From positions 29,428,501-29,492,500 of the forward strand of contig NC_091255.1 of assembly GCF_042477335.2 (NCBI RefSeq): DNA of 64,000 bases, given 5' to 3'. Under the pieces are notes generated by a model that saw only the letters and a program-made list of their open reading frames with translations, did not search any database and was not told where the DNA came from. Positions 11,401 to 23,400 of this stretch are shown piece by piece; the stretch's first letter is position 1; every line of letters starts with the position of its first letter. This DNA comes from Ovis canadensis. Taxonomy: Eukaryota; Chordata; Mammalia; Artiodactyla; Bovidae. Made by a program: the position numbers and the translations under genes.

Positions 11401-14400
11401 TGGATGCTCAGACAGAGGCTGTCCCACCCAAGGTACCTGTTGTGACCAGGAGCACCTGTGATTGCATCTCCTGGCAAAGTAGGCAGTCCCTGGTATAGGC
11501 TGTCACCACAGCTGATGAGCTGGGAAGCTCGGGAGAGGGAGCCACAAACCCTCGAAACCAAAAATCAATGTGTCTGGGATGAGGGGGAGGGGCTGCGTGG
11601 GGCAGAATGGAGGGGGACTCAGCAGGTGCCACCCCCACGGGCCCAGCTCCACTGTCCACGGGGAAGCACCCTGCCTCGCTTCCCCTTGAGAGAGCTCAGG
11701 CCCACCTGGTGGGAAAGCACAGAAGCGGTGGTGGCCACACCAGACTTGGGCTGTCCTCCCTGGGGAGGGGGTGGAGCAGGGAAAGGAGCCCATCTGCTCC
11801 TCCAGCACCTGCGTTTACTGTATAGCGCTCTTATAAGATTTCACCTAACAAAAAGACTTGCTAAACAACTTCGAAAAATACTCTGTGAGTGCACGTGGGT
11901 TCAAGGAGTGTCCATGTGCAAATGTGCCGGCATCTATGTGTGTTACACATGAGTAGAAGCCTGCAGGCTGGAGGGCAGCTGGACACATGCCCTTGTACAC
12001 TCGGGTGCACATGTACTGTGCTTGTGGATGCAGGAGCACGTGTGTGTGTGTGTGCAGACGGGGGCCTGAATGGAAACAGGGAGACTATGCCCAGGGAGCC
12101 TCAGCTCCTAAGCTCGAAAGTCCCTGCTTGGGCCTCCAGCTGAGGCTGGCTGGGGTGCAGAGCTTCTATCCTCTAAGGGCTGGGGGTTGGGTTTCACGGG
12201 AAACCTTTTCATTCCAGCAATTAAACAGCAGCAGGCCTTTGACGAGGAAATTAATGAATTCTCCCACCTGGGCCCTCGGCAAGGTGCCGCTTCCACCGAG
12301 GGCCCAGCTTTGAATGGGTGCAGGGGATCTTCTTTGGAGCCTGGCTGACAGTACACAGGGCTCACCGTGGCTGTGGAACACACCGGGGCCCTGGAGACCC
12401 TGGGGAGTGCTGCCAGGAGAGCTCCGGAGGAGCAGGGGTAGGGCGGGCACCCCTTTCTGGCCTGTACCGGCCTCTGCAGCCTGGAGCCGAAGCACCTGAG
12501 GGAGGGGGAGGCGGGCGGCATCTGGAGCCCTGGGGCTGGCCCTGCTGGCTCCCTGGGGCCTTGTTAGCAGCAGCAGCAGCATCTGGGGCAGGGCTGGTGG
12601 GAGGATGATGGCTCAGCTGCGGCCCGTGGGAAGCCCTCCTCCTGACACCCCGGTGACCCAGCCCGCTCAGGGTCTGTGGATGCTGCCTCACTCCTATCCC
12701 AGGACTCAGGATTCCACCCAGGTTGGACCCTGAGGGGCCCAGCTCAACCTGTAAGAGGCAGAGAGTAAATAATGCTTTGCCCTCCTCTCTGGGGAGCTGG
12801 TGGACTCCAAGCTACAGCTCAGAGGGCACAGGGGCTGGGCACAGTTTGGGTTTGTTTTTTTTTAAATTTTGAGGCTCCTTGTATATTTAAAGACAAGGAA
12901 ATGCCAACGGAAGGTTATACAAATTATATAAATCACTTAAAATGTTTTATTTTTGACAAAGGAGTTCCCTGCCTCCCTCACCTCTGCATCTCACCCCCAG
13001 AGGCAACCACTTTGAACTCTTTAGGCAGTTCATTTATTTGCCTCATGTTATAAACAACATACTTCTACAGCTATTTACTAGCTAATCAATTTTACTCTTT
13101 ACTGCCTTGCCCTCCTTCCCCATGTCCCTTAAAAATAGTCATCTAGGCATTTGCTTAATAAATATTTATGAAGCACCCATTATGTGCCAGACACTGTCTA
13201 GAGTTGGGGATATAGCACTGAACAAAACAGACAGTTCCTTTATGGGGCTTACATACAGTCTAGGAGAGGGAGACAGTGAAGAAATAAGCAGGCAATTTAA
13301 TGCTGAAAGAGAGCTGGAGCAGAAGGGACAACAGAGACAAATAGCAACTGTCACTTGAGCTGGCTTGTCAGGGACAGCCTTTCCAAGGAGGTGACATCTG
13401 AGCGGCAGCCTTAATAAAGTGAGGGAGGAAGCTTTGTGGCTACCAGGACCCAGAAGAAGATGGTTCCAGGGAAGGCCAACATGCCAGAGTGGAGCTTGGA
13501 GAGATGGGAGAGCATGTGAGTTCAGAGACATTCAGGATTCTATCCTCAACTGCATGGGAAGCCACGGAGAGGTTCTGAGCTAAAGGGCATCGGGACCTGA
13601 GGAATAATATTTTACAGGTACCTGTGATGGGCCCTAGAGAGAACAGACCTAAGGAACCAAGAGAGGAGTGGGAGGAATTAGGTGACAGACAGGGTGGCTA
13701 CGACCAGGAGGGTAGCCTGAAGGTGGTAACAGCTAAAATGACTCTGGATCTATTTTGAAGGTAGAGCCTATAAGGTCAAATTTTACTGGTGGATTAGATA
13801 TGGAAGGTGAGAGAAAAAGTCTTCCCTGGAAAGGGAGTGACCCGAGGTGCTGTTTACTGTGATGGGGGAACTGGGACGGGGGAAGCTGTCCAGGGACAGC
13901 TGGAGTGGCAAAAGCAAGGGAAAGCAGCACAGGTCAGAAAGTCCCGTTCTGTTTCATGGATTCAGTTTCCTTTCTGTATTTTTCTGAGGGTGTAAATGAC
14001 TGTCCCTGCCTCCAGTTTTCTGTTTCCTGCATCGACAGTTGTTTCCTCTGTGTTTTTAGCACCTATCTGCGTGTTTTGGTATCTTTCTTTCATGTTGGGC
14101 AGCTTTCTGGACCGGCAGTGTCCGGTCATCCTTGGCTGCTAGAGCATAATTAAGGATGGAGACGTGGAGCTTATTAATACACGGGTGCTGCTCTAAGATG
14201 ACTGGCCTGCTTATTGTTAGGATCCCCAAATGTCTGTACCCAGAGGTCTTTGGTGCCTCTGGTTTCTCCAAGAAAGATTCCTCCACTTTCCTGCTAGGGG
14301 CGGGATGGGACAGTGCAGCGTGCAGCCTGGCTGCCAGTGATGAGGACTTCAGGCAGAGTGGGGACTGGACTTACACTGTTCATCAGTTTTCAGTCTCATG

Positions 14401-17400
14401 ACCTCATCCTCAGACCAAGTTCAGTATATATCAGGCTCAATTTATTTAACATTTATTTTTATTTATTTATTTGGCTGCATCGCGTCTTTAGTTGTGGCCC
14501 ACTGGATCTTTGATCATTGATTAATAGATCCCTCACCGGGGATCAAACCCAGGCCTCCTGTACTGGGAGTGCAGAGTCTTAGCCACTGGACCACCAGGGA
14601 AGTCTCTCAGGCACAATTTCTACAGAGGATAAACCCCCTGGCATCCCATGGAGAGAAGCCGGGGCGGGGGGCATCTCCCAGCTTTACAAAATTGGGGAGG
14701 GAACCAGGCCCCCCAGTATTCAGTTCTGAGCCTTTCTCTCACCTCTGCTGTTCCCACTGCCTGCATGTTCTTCACCTTTCAAGGGTGCTAAGTGGGGGTC
14801 TCTAGCTTGACTGGGGTTTCCCTCTGTGAATGGCTGGGTTCTAGTACCCTTTCTTCCCCTAAGTCAGTTGTAATGCTCCGGCCACTTTCTTGTGGGTTTT
14901 AAATATTTTATTGGCATTATTTAAAAAAACACATTTATTTGGCTGTGTGATGTCTTAGTTGTGGCAGGTGGGATTTTTGCTGTATCGCGCAGGATCTTTC
15001 ATTGCAGGGTAGCTGCCTCGAGGGCTGTGGGATCTTAGTTCCCCAATCAGGGATCGGACCTGAGACCCCTGCACTGTCAGGCAGATTCTTAACTACTGAA
15101 CAACCAGGGAAGTCCCACATTTACCTTCTGAGGCAATCTTCATTCCTTTGTGTAGATCGAAGTTTCTATCTGGTATCATTTTCCTTCTACTTGAATAACT
15201 TCATTTAACATTTCTTACATTTCTTACATGCCTTCTGGTGACAAATTCTCTTAGTTCTTATTTGTCCACAAAAATCTTTATTTCCCCTTATTTTTGAAGT
15301 ATATTTTTCACAAGATATTGAATTTGAGGTTGACAATTCCCATCCCCTCCCCACCCCCAGCACTTTAAAGACTTCATGCTATTGTCTTCTAGCTTGCATG
15401 GTTTCTGATTTTTAAAAAATGTAGAATTTCCTGTATTCGTCCTTCCATACATAGTGTGTCTCATTTCTCAAAACGCTTTTAAGATTTTCTTTTTATCACT
15501 AGTTTCCAGCATTTGATTATGATGGGCCTTGGTGTAGGCTTTTGGGTATTTATCTTCCTTGGGATTCATTGAGTTCCTTGGTTCTGTGGATTTGTCACTT
15601 TATTAGTTTCTGCAACAAATTACCAGACAGGGTGGGTTAAAATAATAAATTTATTCTCTCATCATTTTGGAGGTTGGAAGTCTAAACTCAAGCAAGATAC
15701 ACGCACTGCTCCCTCCAAAGGCTCTAGGGGAGAACCCTTCCTTGCGTCTTCCAGCTGCCTGTGGCTCTCGGCGGTCCTCGGCTTGTGGTTGCGCCACTTT
15801 AGTCTCTGCCTCCTCTCACATGGAACGTCTCTCTGCATCTTACAGAGACACATAAAACTGGATTTAGGGCCTTCCTGGATAATTCAGGCTGATCTCATTT
15901 CGAGATCCTTAACTGTATCTGCAAAGACCCTTTTTCAAAATAAGGTCACATTCATAGGTTCTAGCAGTTAGTATGTAGATATATTTTTGGGGTGTTTTTT
16001 TTGGTGGGGGGGATGGCACCAGTATTCAACTCACTACAGTAGGTTGTTTTGTTGTTTTTTTAAATGGAATTTGGAAATTTTTTGGCTATTTCTTTAAATT
16101 TGTCTTATTCCTCCACTTCCTTTCTGATCCTGTGGGATTCCAATTATACATATGTTAGAATGCCTTATAATGTCTGACAAATTGCTGGGGCTGTTTGAAT
16201 GTTTTTTCAGTGCCTCTTTTCTCCTCTGTTCTTCAGCTTGTATAGTTCTGTGGCTGTATCTTTAAATTCACTTATTTTCATTCTGAAGTGTCTAATCTGC
16301 TATTAACTCTACCCAGTGAAAATTTCATTTCAGAACATTTTATCTCCTAATTTTTCCTTTGTGAATGTTGTTTTTCTTAAAGTTTTGAGCACACTGAGCC
16401 ATTCATCTTTATTATGTCAGAATGTTTCTATTAAATGATTTTTCTCCTGATTATGGGTCATATTTTCCTACTTCTGTGCATATCTAGTAATTTTTAACTG
16501 GACGTTGGACATTGTAAATGCTGTGATGTTAAGCATCGGGATTTTGCTGTCTTCATTTAAAGGAGTGTTAGGCTTTGTTCTGGCAGCCTAATTTAAGTTA
16601 CTGGCAAAGCAATTTGATCCTTTTGAGTTTATTTTTTATCTTTATTAAAATTAGGCCTGGGTGGGTCTTTAAGGACAGGCTGGGGTTGCAAAGAGTTGGA
16701 CACAGCCTGGTATCTGAACAACTTCTAAGGTATAATCCTTCTTTTGAATACCTCTCTATTGAATACCCTGGGTAATCAACAAGAGTTCTCTACTCTAGCA
16801 GGCTGGAGCTTGAATGCTTCCCTGCTATGGCTCAACTCTGAGAATTTTTTCCCTTGAGTCTGTTGTTTCTTTTCTGCCTGGTTTTGTTGTTTCAGTCTAA
16901 AAATGTGAAGTTTAATATTTAGCAAAGACTCAAAAGAACCACATGCAGATTTCTGGAGCTCTTTAAAAAACAAAACAAAACAAAACATAGCTTACTTTTT
17001 CCTGGAACTCTGCCCTGCAAGTTTTAACTACCTCAGCCTCCCTGCTGCTATCTCTCAGCTCCTCAGTGGACTACCATGCTCTGCTGGGGATTCTCCTCTC
17101 TGAATGGCTGTTTGGAATATTCCTCCAAGTAGAGACTTAGGCAATCATAGGTCCCACCTTGTTTCTTACTTGGGGGATCACAGTCCTGGACTAATTGTTG
17201 CCTAATGTCTGAAAACAATTATTTTAAGCAATAGTTTTCTCTGTTCTGGGTGGGATGGTAATTTCAGTTATTTATTCATGTCGGCATAGAAGCCTTTCCC
17301 TGGCGTTTTAATCAAGTTTTGGGGCAGAGAAGAGTAGTTACATGCATGTGGTCAGTTCACATATTTAAACAGAAGTCCTAGTCTCCTGAAGTGTATCTAA

Positions 17401-20400
17401 ATGTTTATATTTAATAAACATACGGTTTTATCACCCAACAAAAATCTCATGCAATATAACTGCTATTCACAAAACAACAGGATTTATTTTAAAAAATGTT
17501 AGTGTCCCATAGGCACAGGACATGGATTTGAAGGTGTACCATGAACATAGTCTTTTATTCCTGGTAATGTATCATTGCAGCTGTGCTAAAACCTCACAGT
17601 GATACTGTCAATGATCTAAACTGGTGGCCCTTCCTGAAGGTGTGGTCTTGGACACCTAGGACAGGCCTCAGGTGCCCTCCCTGGCCAGTAGCCTCTCTAG
17701 ATCACCCTTCAGCCCCAAGCTTACTCATCACAGGCAAACCACTGGACCTTGGAAGAGTGAGCCCAGTCAGGGCACCTAGGTGAACTGGAAAGGAAGCTCC
17801 TCCCCTTCTCAGAGTTACTTCCTGCCCTGTCCTGCAATCCCCTTTCCACTTGACCCCAGCTCATTGTGCCTGTCTCTCCCATTGCTTTCTAAGACAGGCA
17901 AGGCAGGACAACTAGGTGATTGCTGCCTGCCTAGAGACAGATAGCTCATCGCTGTATCTTCCGGAGGCCTTTCCACACTGCCTTGATTCCATCATTAATG
18001 GAATCCTGAGGCAGGCTTAGATGGGCTGCCTCACGACGTGACCAGGGCAACCGCTTCACCTCCTCCAGGTGGACATTGAGCAGCTGGATCCCCGGGGGCG
18101 GACTCCCCTGCACTTGGCCACCACCCTGGGGCACCTCGAGTGTGCCCGCGTGCTCCTGGCGCACGGCGCAGATGTGGGCAGGGAGAATCGCAGCGGCTGG
18201 ACAGGTGGGCACCCCTGCTCGCTTCCACCCCACAGCCTGGGTCTCCCGGCACCATATCGTCACCTCTGGTTGGCTGCAGGGAGCCCTAGGCAGGGTCCTG
18301 CCCTGTGACGTTGCCCACCCCCCCACCTCCACCCCCAGTGCTTCAGGAAGCTGTGAGTACCCGGGACCTGGAGCTGGTGCAGCTGGTGCTGCGGTACCGG
18401 GACTACCAGCGGGTGGTGAAGCGGCTGGCGGGCATCCCCGTGCTCCTGGAGAAGCTGCGCAAGGTGAGGGCCAGCTTCTTCGCCTCCCCACCGTGGCCCT
18501 CGATCCCTGTCTCCAGTGCAGGCGTAGCCACTCTCCTTTTCATCCTCCAGGCCCAGGACTTCTACGTGGAGATGAAATGGGAGTTCACTAGCTGGGGTAA
18601 GAGGGACTGCCAGGGGCCTCTCGGGTCGTCTCCTGCCCCAGGGCTCCTGCACTTGCTGCTCCCCTGCCTGGAGCCTTCTTCCCACTGCGCACCCCTGGCT
18701 CCCTCCCACCTTTTAGTTCTCAGCTCAACACTAACTCTTCCTGAGGCCTTTCCATGCTGCCTCCATTCCGTTATTAATTCCTTCACTTTGTAATGACTGG
18801 CTCATTTGTCTGTTACCTGTCATCCCTTGCTAGAAGGTAAGCTCTAAGATGGCAGGGGTCCTGTCTTGTTCAATGTTGTATCCCCAGTGCCTGGCACAGA
18901 GGAGGTGTTTAATAAATATTTGTTAGAAGACTGGATGCAAGATTGAATGAATTAAATGGTGAATACTAGGGACTTAGTGGTGGCTGACTCATGCCTGTCT
19001 CCGACTTTAGGTTGCTCATATCTGAATGACTGTGGTCTGCATTTGTTGGGGGTTGCTGGTTGGGGGAGAGGTTGCTTTCCCACCAGTTCCCTTACCCATT
19101 CCCAGACACACCCCTGACCCCCATGTTCTGGGGTTTGGTGCGCCAGGCAAACTGAAGCCACCTCTGACCTTCTCATCCACTCAGTGCCCTTGGTGTCCAA
19201 GATCTGCCCCAGTGACACCTACAAAGTGTGGAAGAGTGGACAGAACCTTCGGGTAGACACCACACTCCTGGGCTTTGACCACATGACGTGGCAGCGAGGG
19301 AACCGCAGCTTCATCTTCAGGGGCCAAGGTCAGGCAGGTGGGAGGCAGGGCCGGGTGGGGAGGCTGGGGACACCCCCACGTGAGCCCTGACTCCCTGAGC
19401 TCTTCTGGGGCTGGCAGACGCGAGTGCCGTGGTTATGGAGATTGACCACGACCGCCGCGTGGTGTACACGGAGACCCTGGCTCTGGCCGGGCAGGACCGT
19501 GAGCTGCTTCTGGCTGCTGCGCAGCCCACGGAGGAGCAGGTGCTGAGCCGGCTCACTGCACCTGTCGTCACTACGCAACTGGACACCAGGAACATCTCCT
19601 TTGAGAGGTAAGTGGGCGTGCCTTGGGAAGCCTGGAGCCAGCCTGGTGGATGCCCCCTGACCTAGACCACTCTGCTTCCCCAGGAACAAGACAGGCATCC
19701 TGGGCTGGCGCAGTGAGAAGACCGAGATAGTGAATGGGTATGAAGCCAAGGTGAGGTCACAGTTCCGAGGTGCCAGATCCACCACACTCTTGCCTACAGT
19801 GAGCGGGACAGGGGCTTCCTGACCAGTTTCTAAGCCTTGGAGGTACAGAGACAATACAGTCTGGAGGGAAGAGCCTGAGACTAACAGGCAACTGATGAGA
19901 AGAGCTGGCCTTTACTGGTCCACCTAATACTACATTCAGGCTTCCCTGGCGGCTCAGGGTAAAGAATCTGCCTGCCAATACAGGGGATGCAGGTTTGATC
20001 CCTGGGTTGGGAAGATCCCCTGGAGAAGGAAATGGCAACCCACTCTAGTATTCTTGATCGGGAAATCCCATGGAGAAGCCTGGTGGGCTACAGTCCATGG
20101 AGTTGCAAGAGTCAGACATGATGTAGCAAGTAAAACGAAAACATTACATTCACGTGCAGTGCTCTATTTTGACATTTTAAATGTCTGTGCGTGTATGTAT
20201 GTGTGTCAGTTGTACACATGTACACATGTCTATGTACATATGTGCGTATATCTCACACACACTCATTTAATCCTCACAACAACCCTTTAAGGTAGGTGCT
20301 TTTATTATTCCCACTTTACAGATGGTTTACAAAAGGTTGATTTTAATCAACCTTTCTATGGTTTCCCATTTAATCTTCACAACAACTCTATGAAGTAGAG

Positions 20401-23400
20401 TACTGGCCCATTTTATGAAGACAAAGCAGAAGCTTAAAATGATTAAGTAACCGGCACAGGGTCGGCCAGATCTGCTGGCTGACTCCAAAGCCAGGCCTTC
20501 ACGCCTGAGCAGACTGTTGAGGGAGGTCTCCCACAGTCACTAATGGGACCCTCACATCACCCACGTGGGGTCACATGGTGAAGAGGCTAACCAGTGCAGG
20601 GCTCTGTGTTGTTGCTGTTTCCTCCTGGAGGCCTTCCCTGGTTCACAGGCTAGGTTATGGTCTCTGCTTTTTATTCCCACAGTCCTGTGCTTCTCCATCT
20701 AGAGGACATGTCACACTGGGTTATTACCATCCACTGTCTTCTTGTCTTTTCAAAAAGACTTTGAGCCTCAAGAGGACAGGGATCATGTCTGGCCATGCTT
20801 GTTCATCACTGTATCCCTGATGCCTGCCTCAGTGCCTGGCCTAGAAATGGTCCTCACAAAATGTCTGTTGAATGAATAGGAAAATGAATGAATAACTTCA
20901 TATAATTACTTGCCCAAAGGCCTGGACTGGAACAAACGGTACCTCCCTCCCCTGATCATTCCTTAAAGGAAATGTTTGTGATGCCCTTGGGGGCAGGGGC
21001 AGGGACAGAAGTACCAAAGCTGTCAGCGAGTCCTTCCCTCGTCTGTCCCCAGGTATATGGGGCATCCAACGTGGAGCTCATCACGCGGACACGGACAGAA
21101 CATCTTTCAGAACAGCACAAGGGCAAGGTCAAAGGTAATCAGGCAGAGGTGGGTGGGGGATGGGGAAAAGGGGTGTGGGGAGGAACCAGCTCCCACATGA
21201 GCCCCTCTAATCAGTATTTCCTCTGACACACTAGCAAGAGTCCGGATAGCTTACTCAGGCAAGTAGGCTTCAATTAAAATGCCAAATCCTAGTGATTGGT
21301 AGTGGCTGCCTAGAGTGCTGATAAGATTCTAAGGCATCATTTGGGCTCAATGGGAAGGGATGCTGTAATTGATTACTAATATCTGCACTGGATTTGTGGG
21401 TGGGGGGATGTCACGTATACTATCAGCCATTCCAGTCTAATAGGACACACCGGAGGCAGGAAGACATGGGCCCTGCTGCTAATTCTCTGTGCCCACTGAT
21501 ACTACACCTGACTCTCTAGGCACCAGTTAGTCTGTTTAAAGTGGGAAAATGGAATTCCCACCTCACAAGAGAACAAAATGAAGTTACTACGGAAGCCCCT
21601 GAAGGAAAACACACACATGCATACCCCCAAACTGCTCCCAGGTATTTTTTGTCCAGTGTCACAGCCTGGAGAGTGACATTTGGGGAAGTCTCTCCTGAGC
21701 CCCAGGCCTACTTTTATTCCAGCTGCCCCTGCCCCCTTGGAGTCCTCAGGCACCTTCAGGTGAAGGTGCCTGCCTGAGTGTGTGGTGTGGGTGAGCCACC
21801 CTCCCTCCCCACCAGGGACCAGCCTCCTCCCTGGGTCTTGGGTGCTGTCCCTTCTGAGGGGCTGCAGTGTCCTCTGAGATGTCGTGTTTCTCGTAGGTTG
21901 TAAGACACCTCTGCAGTCCTTCCTGGGAATTGCTGAGCAGCATGGGGGCCCCCAAAACGGGGTGAGTGTGTGCCAGGGGTACCCCTGTGTAGAAGGGCGT
22001 GGATGGGGATCGGGAGGAGGCATCCTGTGTGGACTTGCTTTCTTTCCACAATGCCCAAGGCCCTGTCGGCTCCACAGTGGTGGGGAGTTGGGGGGAAAGG
22101 AGACAGATTTGGGACTTGTAATACCAGGTGGCTGGCCTGGCCTCGGGAACTGAGAAGGGCTCATGAGCTCCTCCCTGTGTGGTTTTACAGACCCTGATCA
22201 CTCAGACCCTGAGCCAAGCCAACCCCACTGCCATCACTGCAGAAGAGTACTTCAACCCCAACTTTGAGCTTGGAAACCGTGACATGGGTCGCCCCATGGA
22301 ACTGACCACCAAAACACAGAAGTGAGGGCCCCTGCTGGGGCTGGGCAGGGCTGGGGGAGGGGTCGTGGCTTCTACAATGGCCCTCACCCTTTGGTATCTG
22401 CGGGGTGGGGGGCAGGTTCAAGGCCAAGCTGTGGCTGTGTGAGGAGCATCCCCTGTCCCTGTGTGAGCAGGTGGCCCCCATCATTGACCTCATGGCCGTC
22501 AGCAACGCACTTTTCGCCAAGCTCCGGGATTTCATTACCCTGCGCCTGCCTCCGGGATTCCCCGTCAAGATTGGTGAGGCCTCTACTCTCGTTCCTCTTG
22601 AGCTGCTCTGGGGAGAGTGGGGCTTCTCAGGAGGTTAAGAGGGGGTACCCGCGGTGGGAGGGAGTGGGTGGGGGTGGTGCCTGATGGGTTTGCTCATCCT
22701 CAGAAATTCCGATTTTCCACATCCTCAACGCCCGCATCACCTTCGGGAACCTCAATGGCTGTGACGAGCCGGTGCCGTTGGTGAGAGGCAGTCCCAGCAG
22801 CGAGACCCCTTCCCCAGGCAGCGACTCCTCCAGCGTCAGCAGCTCCAGTTCCACCAGTGAGACCCCAAGCCCGCCCTCACTACCCCCACTCCCCTGGCCC
22901 CCACCGAGCGCTTTCCTGGGGAGCGGGCAGGAGGGGGCGGTCTGGTCCACTCTGACCCCCTCCCCGCCTCCCCGGCCTGGCGCCCCCAGCCTCGTGCCGC
23001 GGCTGCGAGATCTCCCCCGCGTTGTTCGAGGCCCCGCGCGGCTACAGCGTGCTGGGCGGCCAGCGAGAGGCCACCACCCGCGAAGACGACGACGACCTGC
23101 TACAGTTCGCCATCCAGCAGAGCCTGCTTGAGGCGGGCAGTGAGTACGACCAGGTGCGTCCCCGGAGGCCGCGCGGAGGGCTCCCCACCGGGACCACGGC
23201 GCCGCCACCACAGCTAACGGGCTCAAACCGCGCCCCGCAGGTCACCATCTGGGAGGCGCTCACCAACAGCAAACCGGGCACTCACCCCATGTCCTACGAA
23301 GGCCGCCGGCAGGACAGGTCGGTGCCCGCCCGTCCCGAGAGGGTTTTGAAGCGTCTATGCCCCCACCCCCGCCTCCACACACAGAGAACACGACCGGGAC

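Larger units (their letters stand above)
15120..17400. repeat. LINE-like AT-rich repeat DNA (old L1-type), interrupted
   Basis: Blocks such as 'AGCATTTGATTATGATGGGC' and 'TGGGATTCATTGAGTTCCTTGG' (shown in part) resemble mammalian L1-derived dispersed DNA. The block is heavily decayed and no long LINE frame survives. A separate old repeat lies within it (15605-15990). Boundaries are approximate. Confidence 0.45.
8401..18068 (+). other. ANKRD13B: ANKRD13B intron 1 (9.7 kb)
   Basis: No exon of a recognisable gene is seen on either strand. The first half (to about 12.8 kb) is GC-rich and low in young repeats. The second half is AT-rich and repeat-filled: an old repeat block 13140-13880, two CHR-type SINEs (14455-14606, 14934-15116), LINE-like DNA about 15.1-17.4 kb with an inserted old repeat at 15605-15990, and a short Bov-A2 tail at 16680-16725. 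Confidence 0.75.
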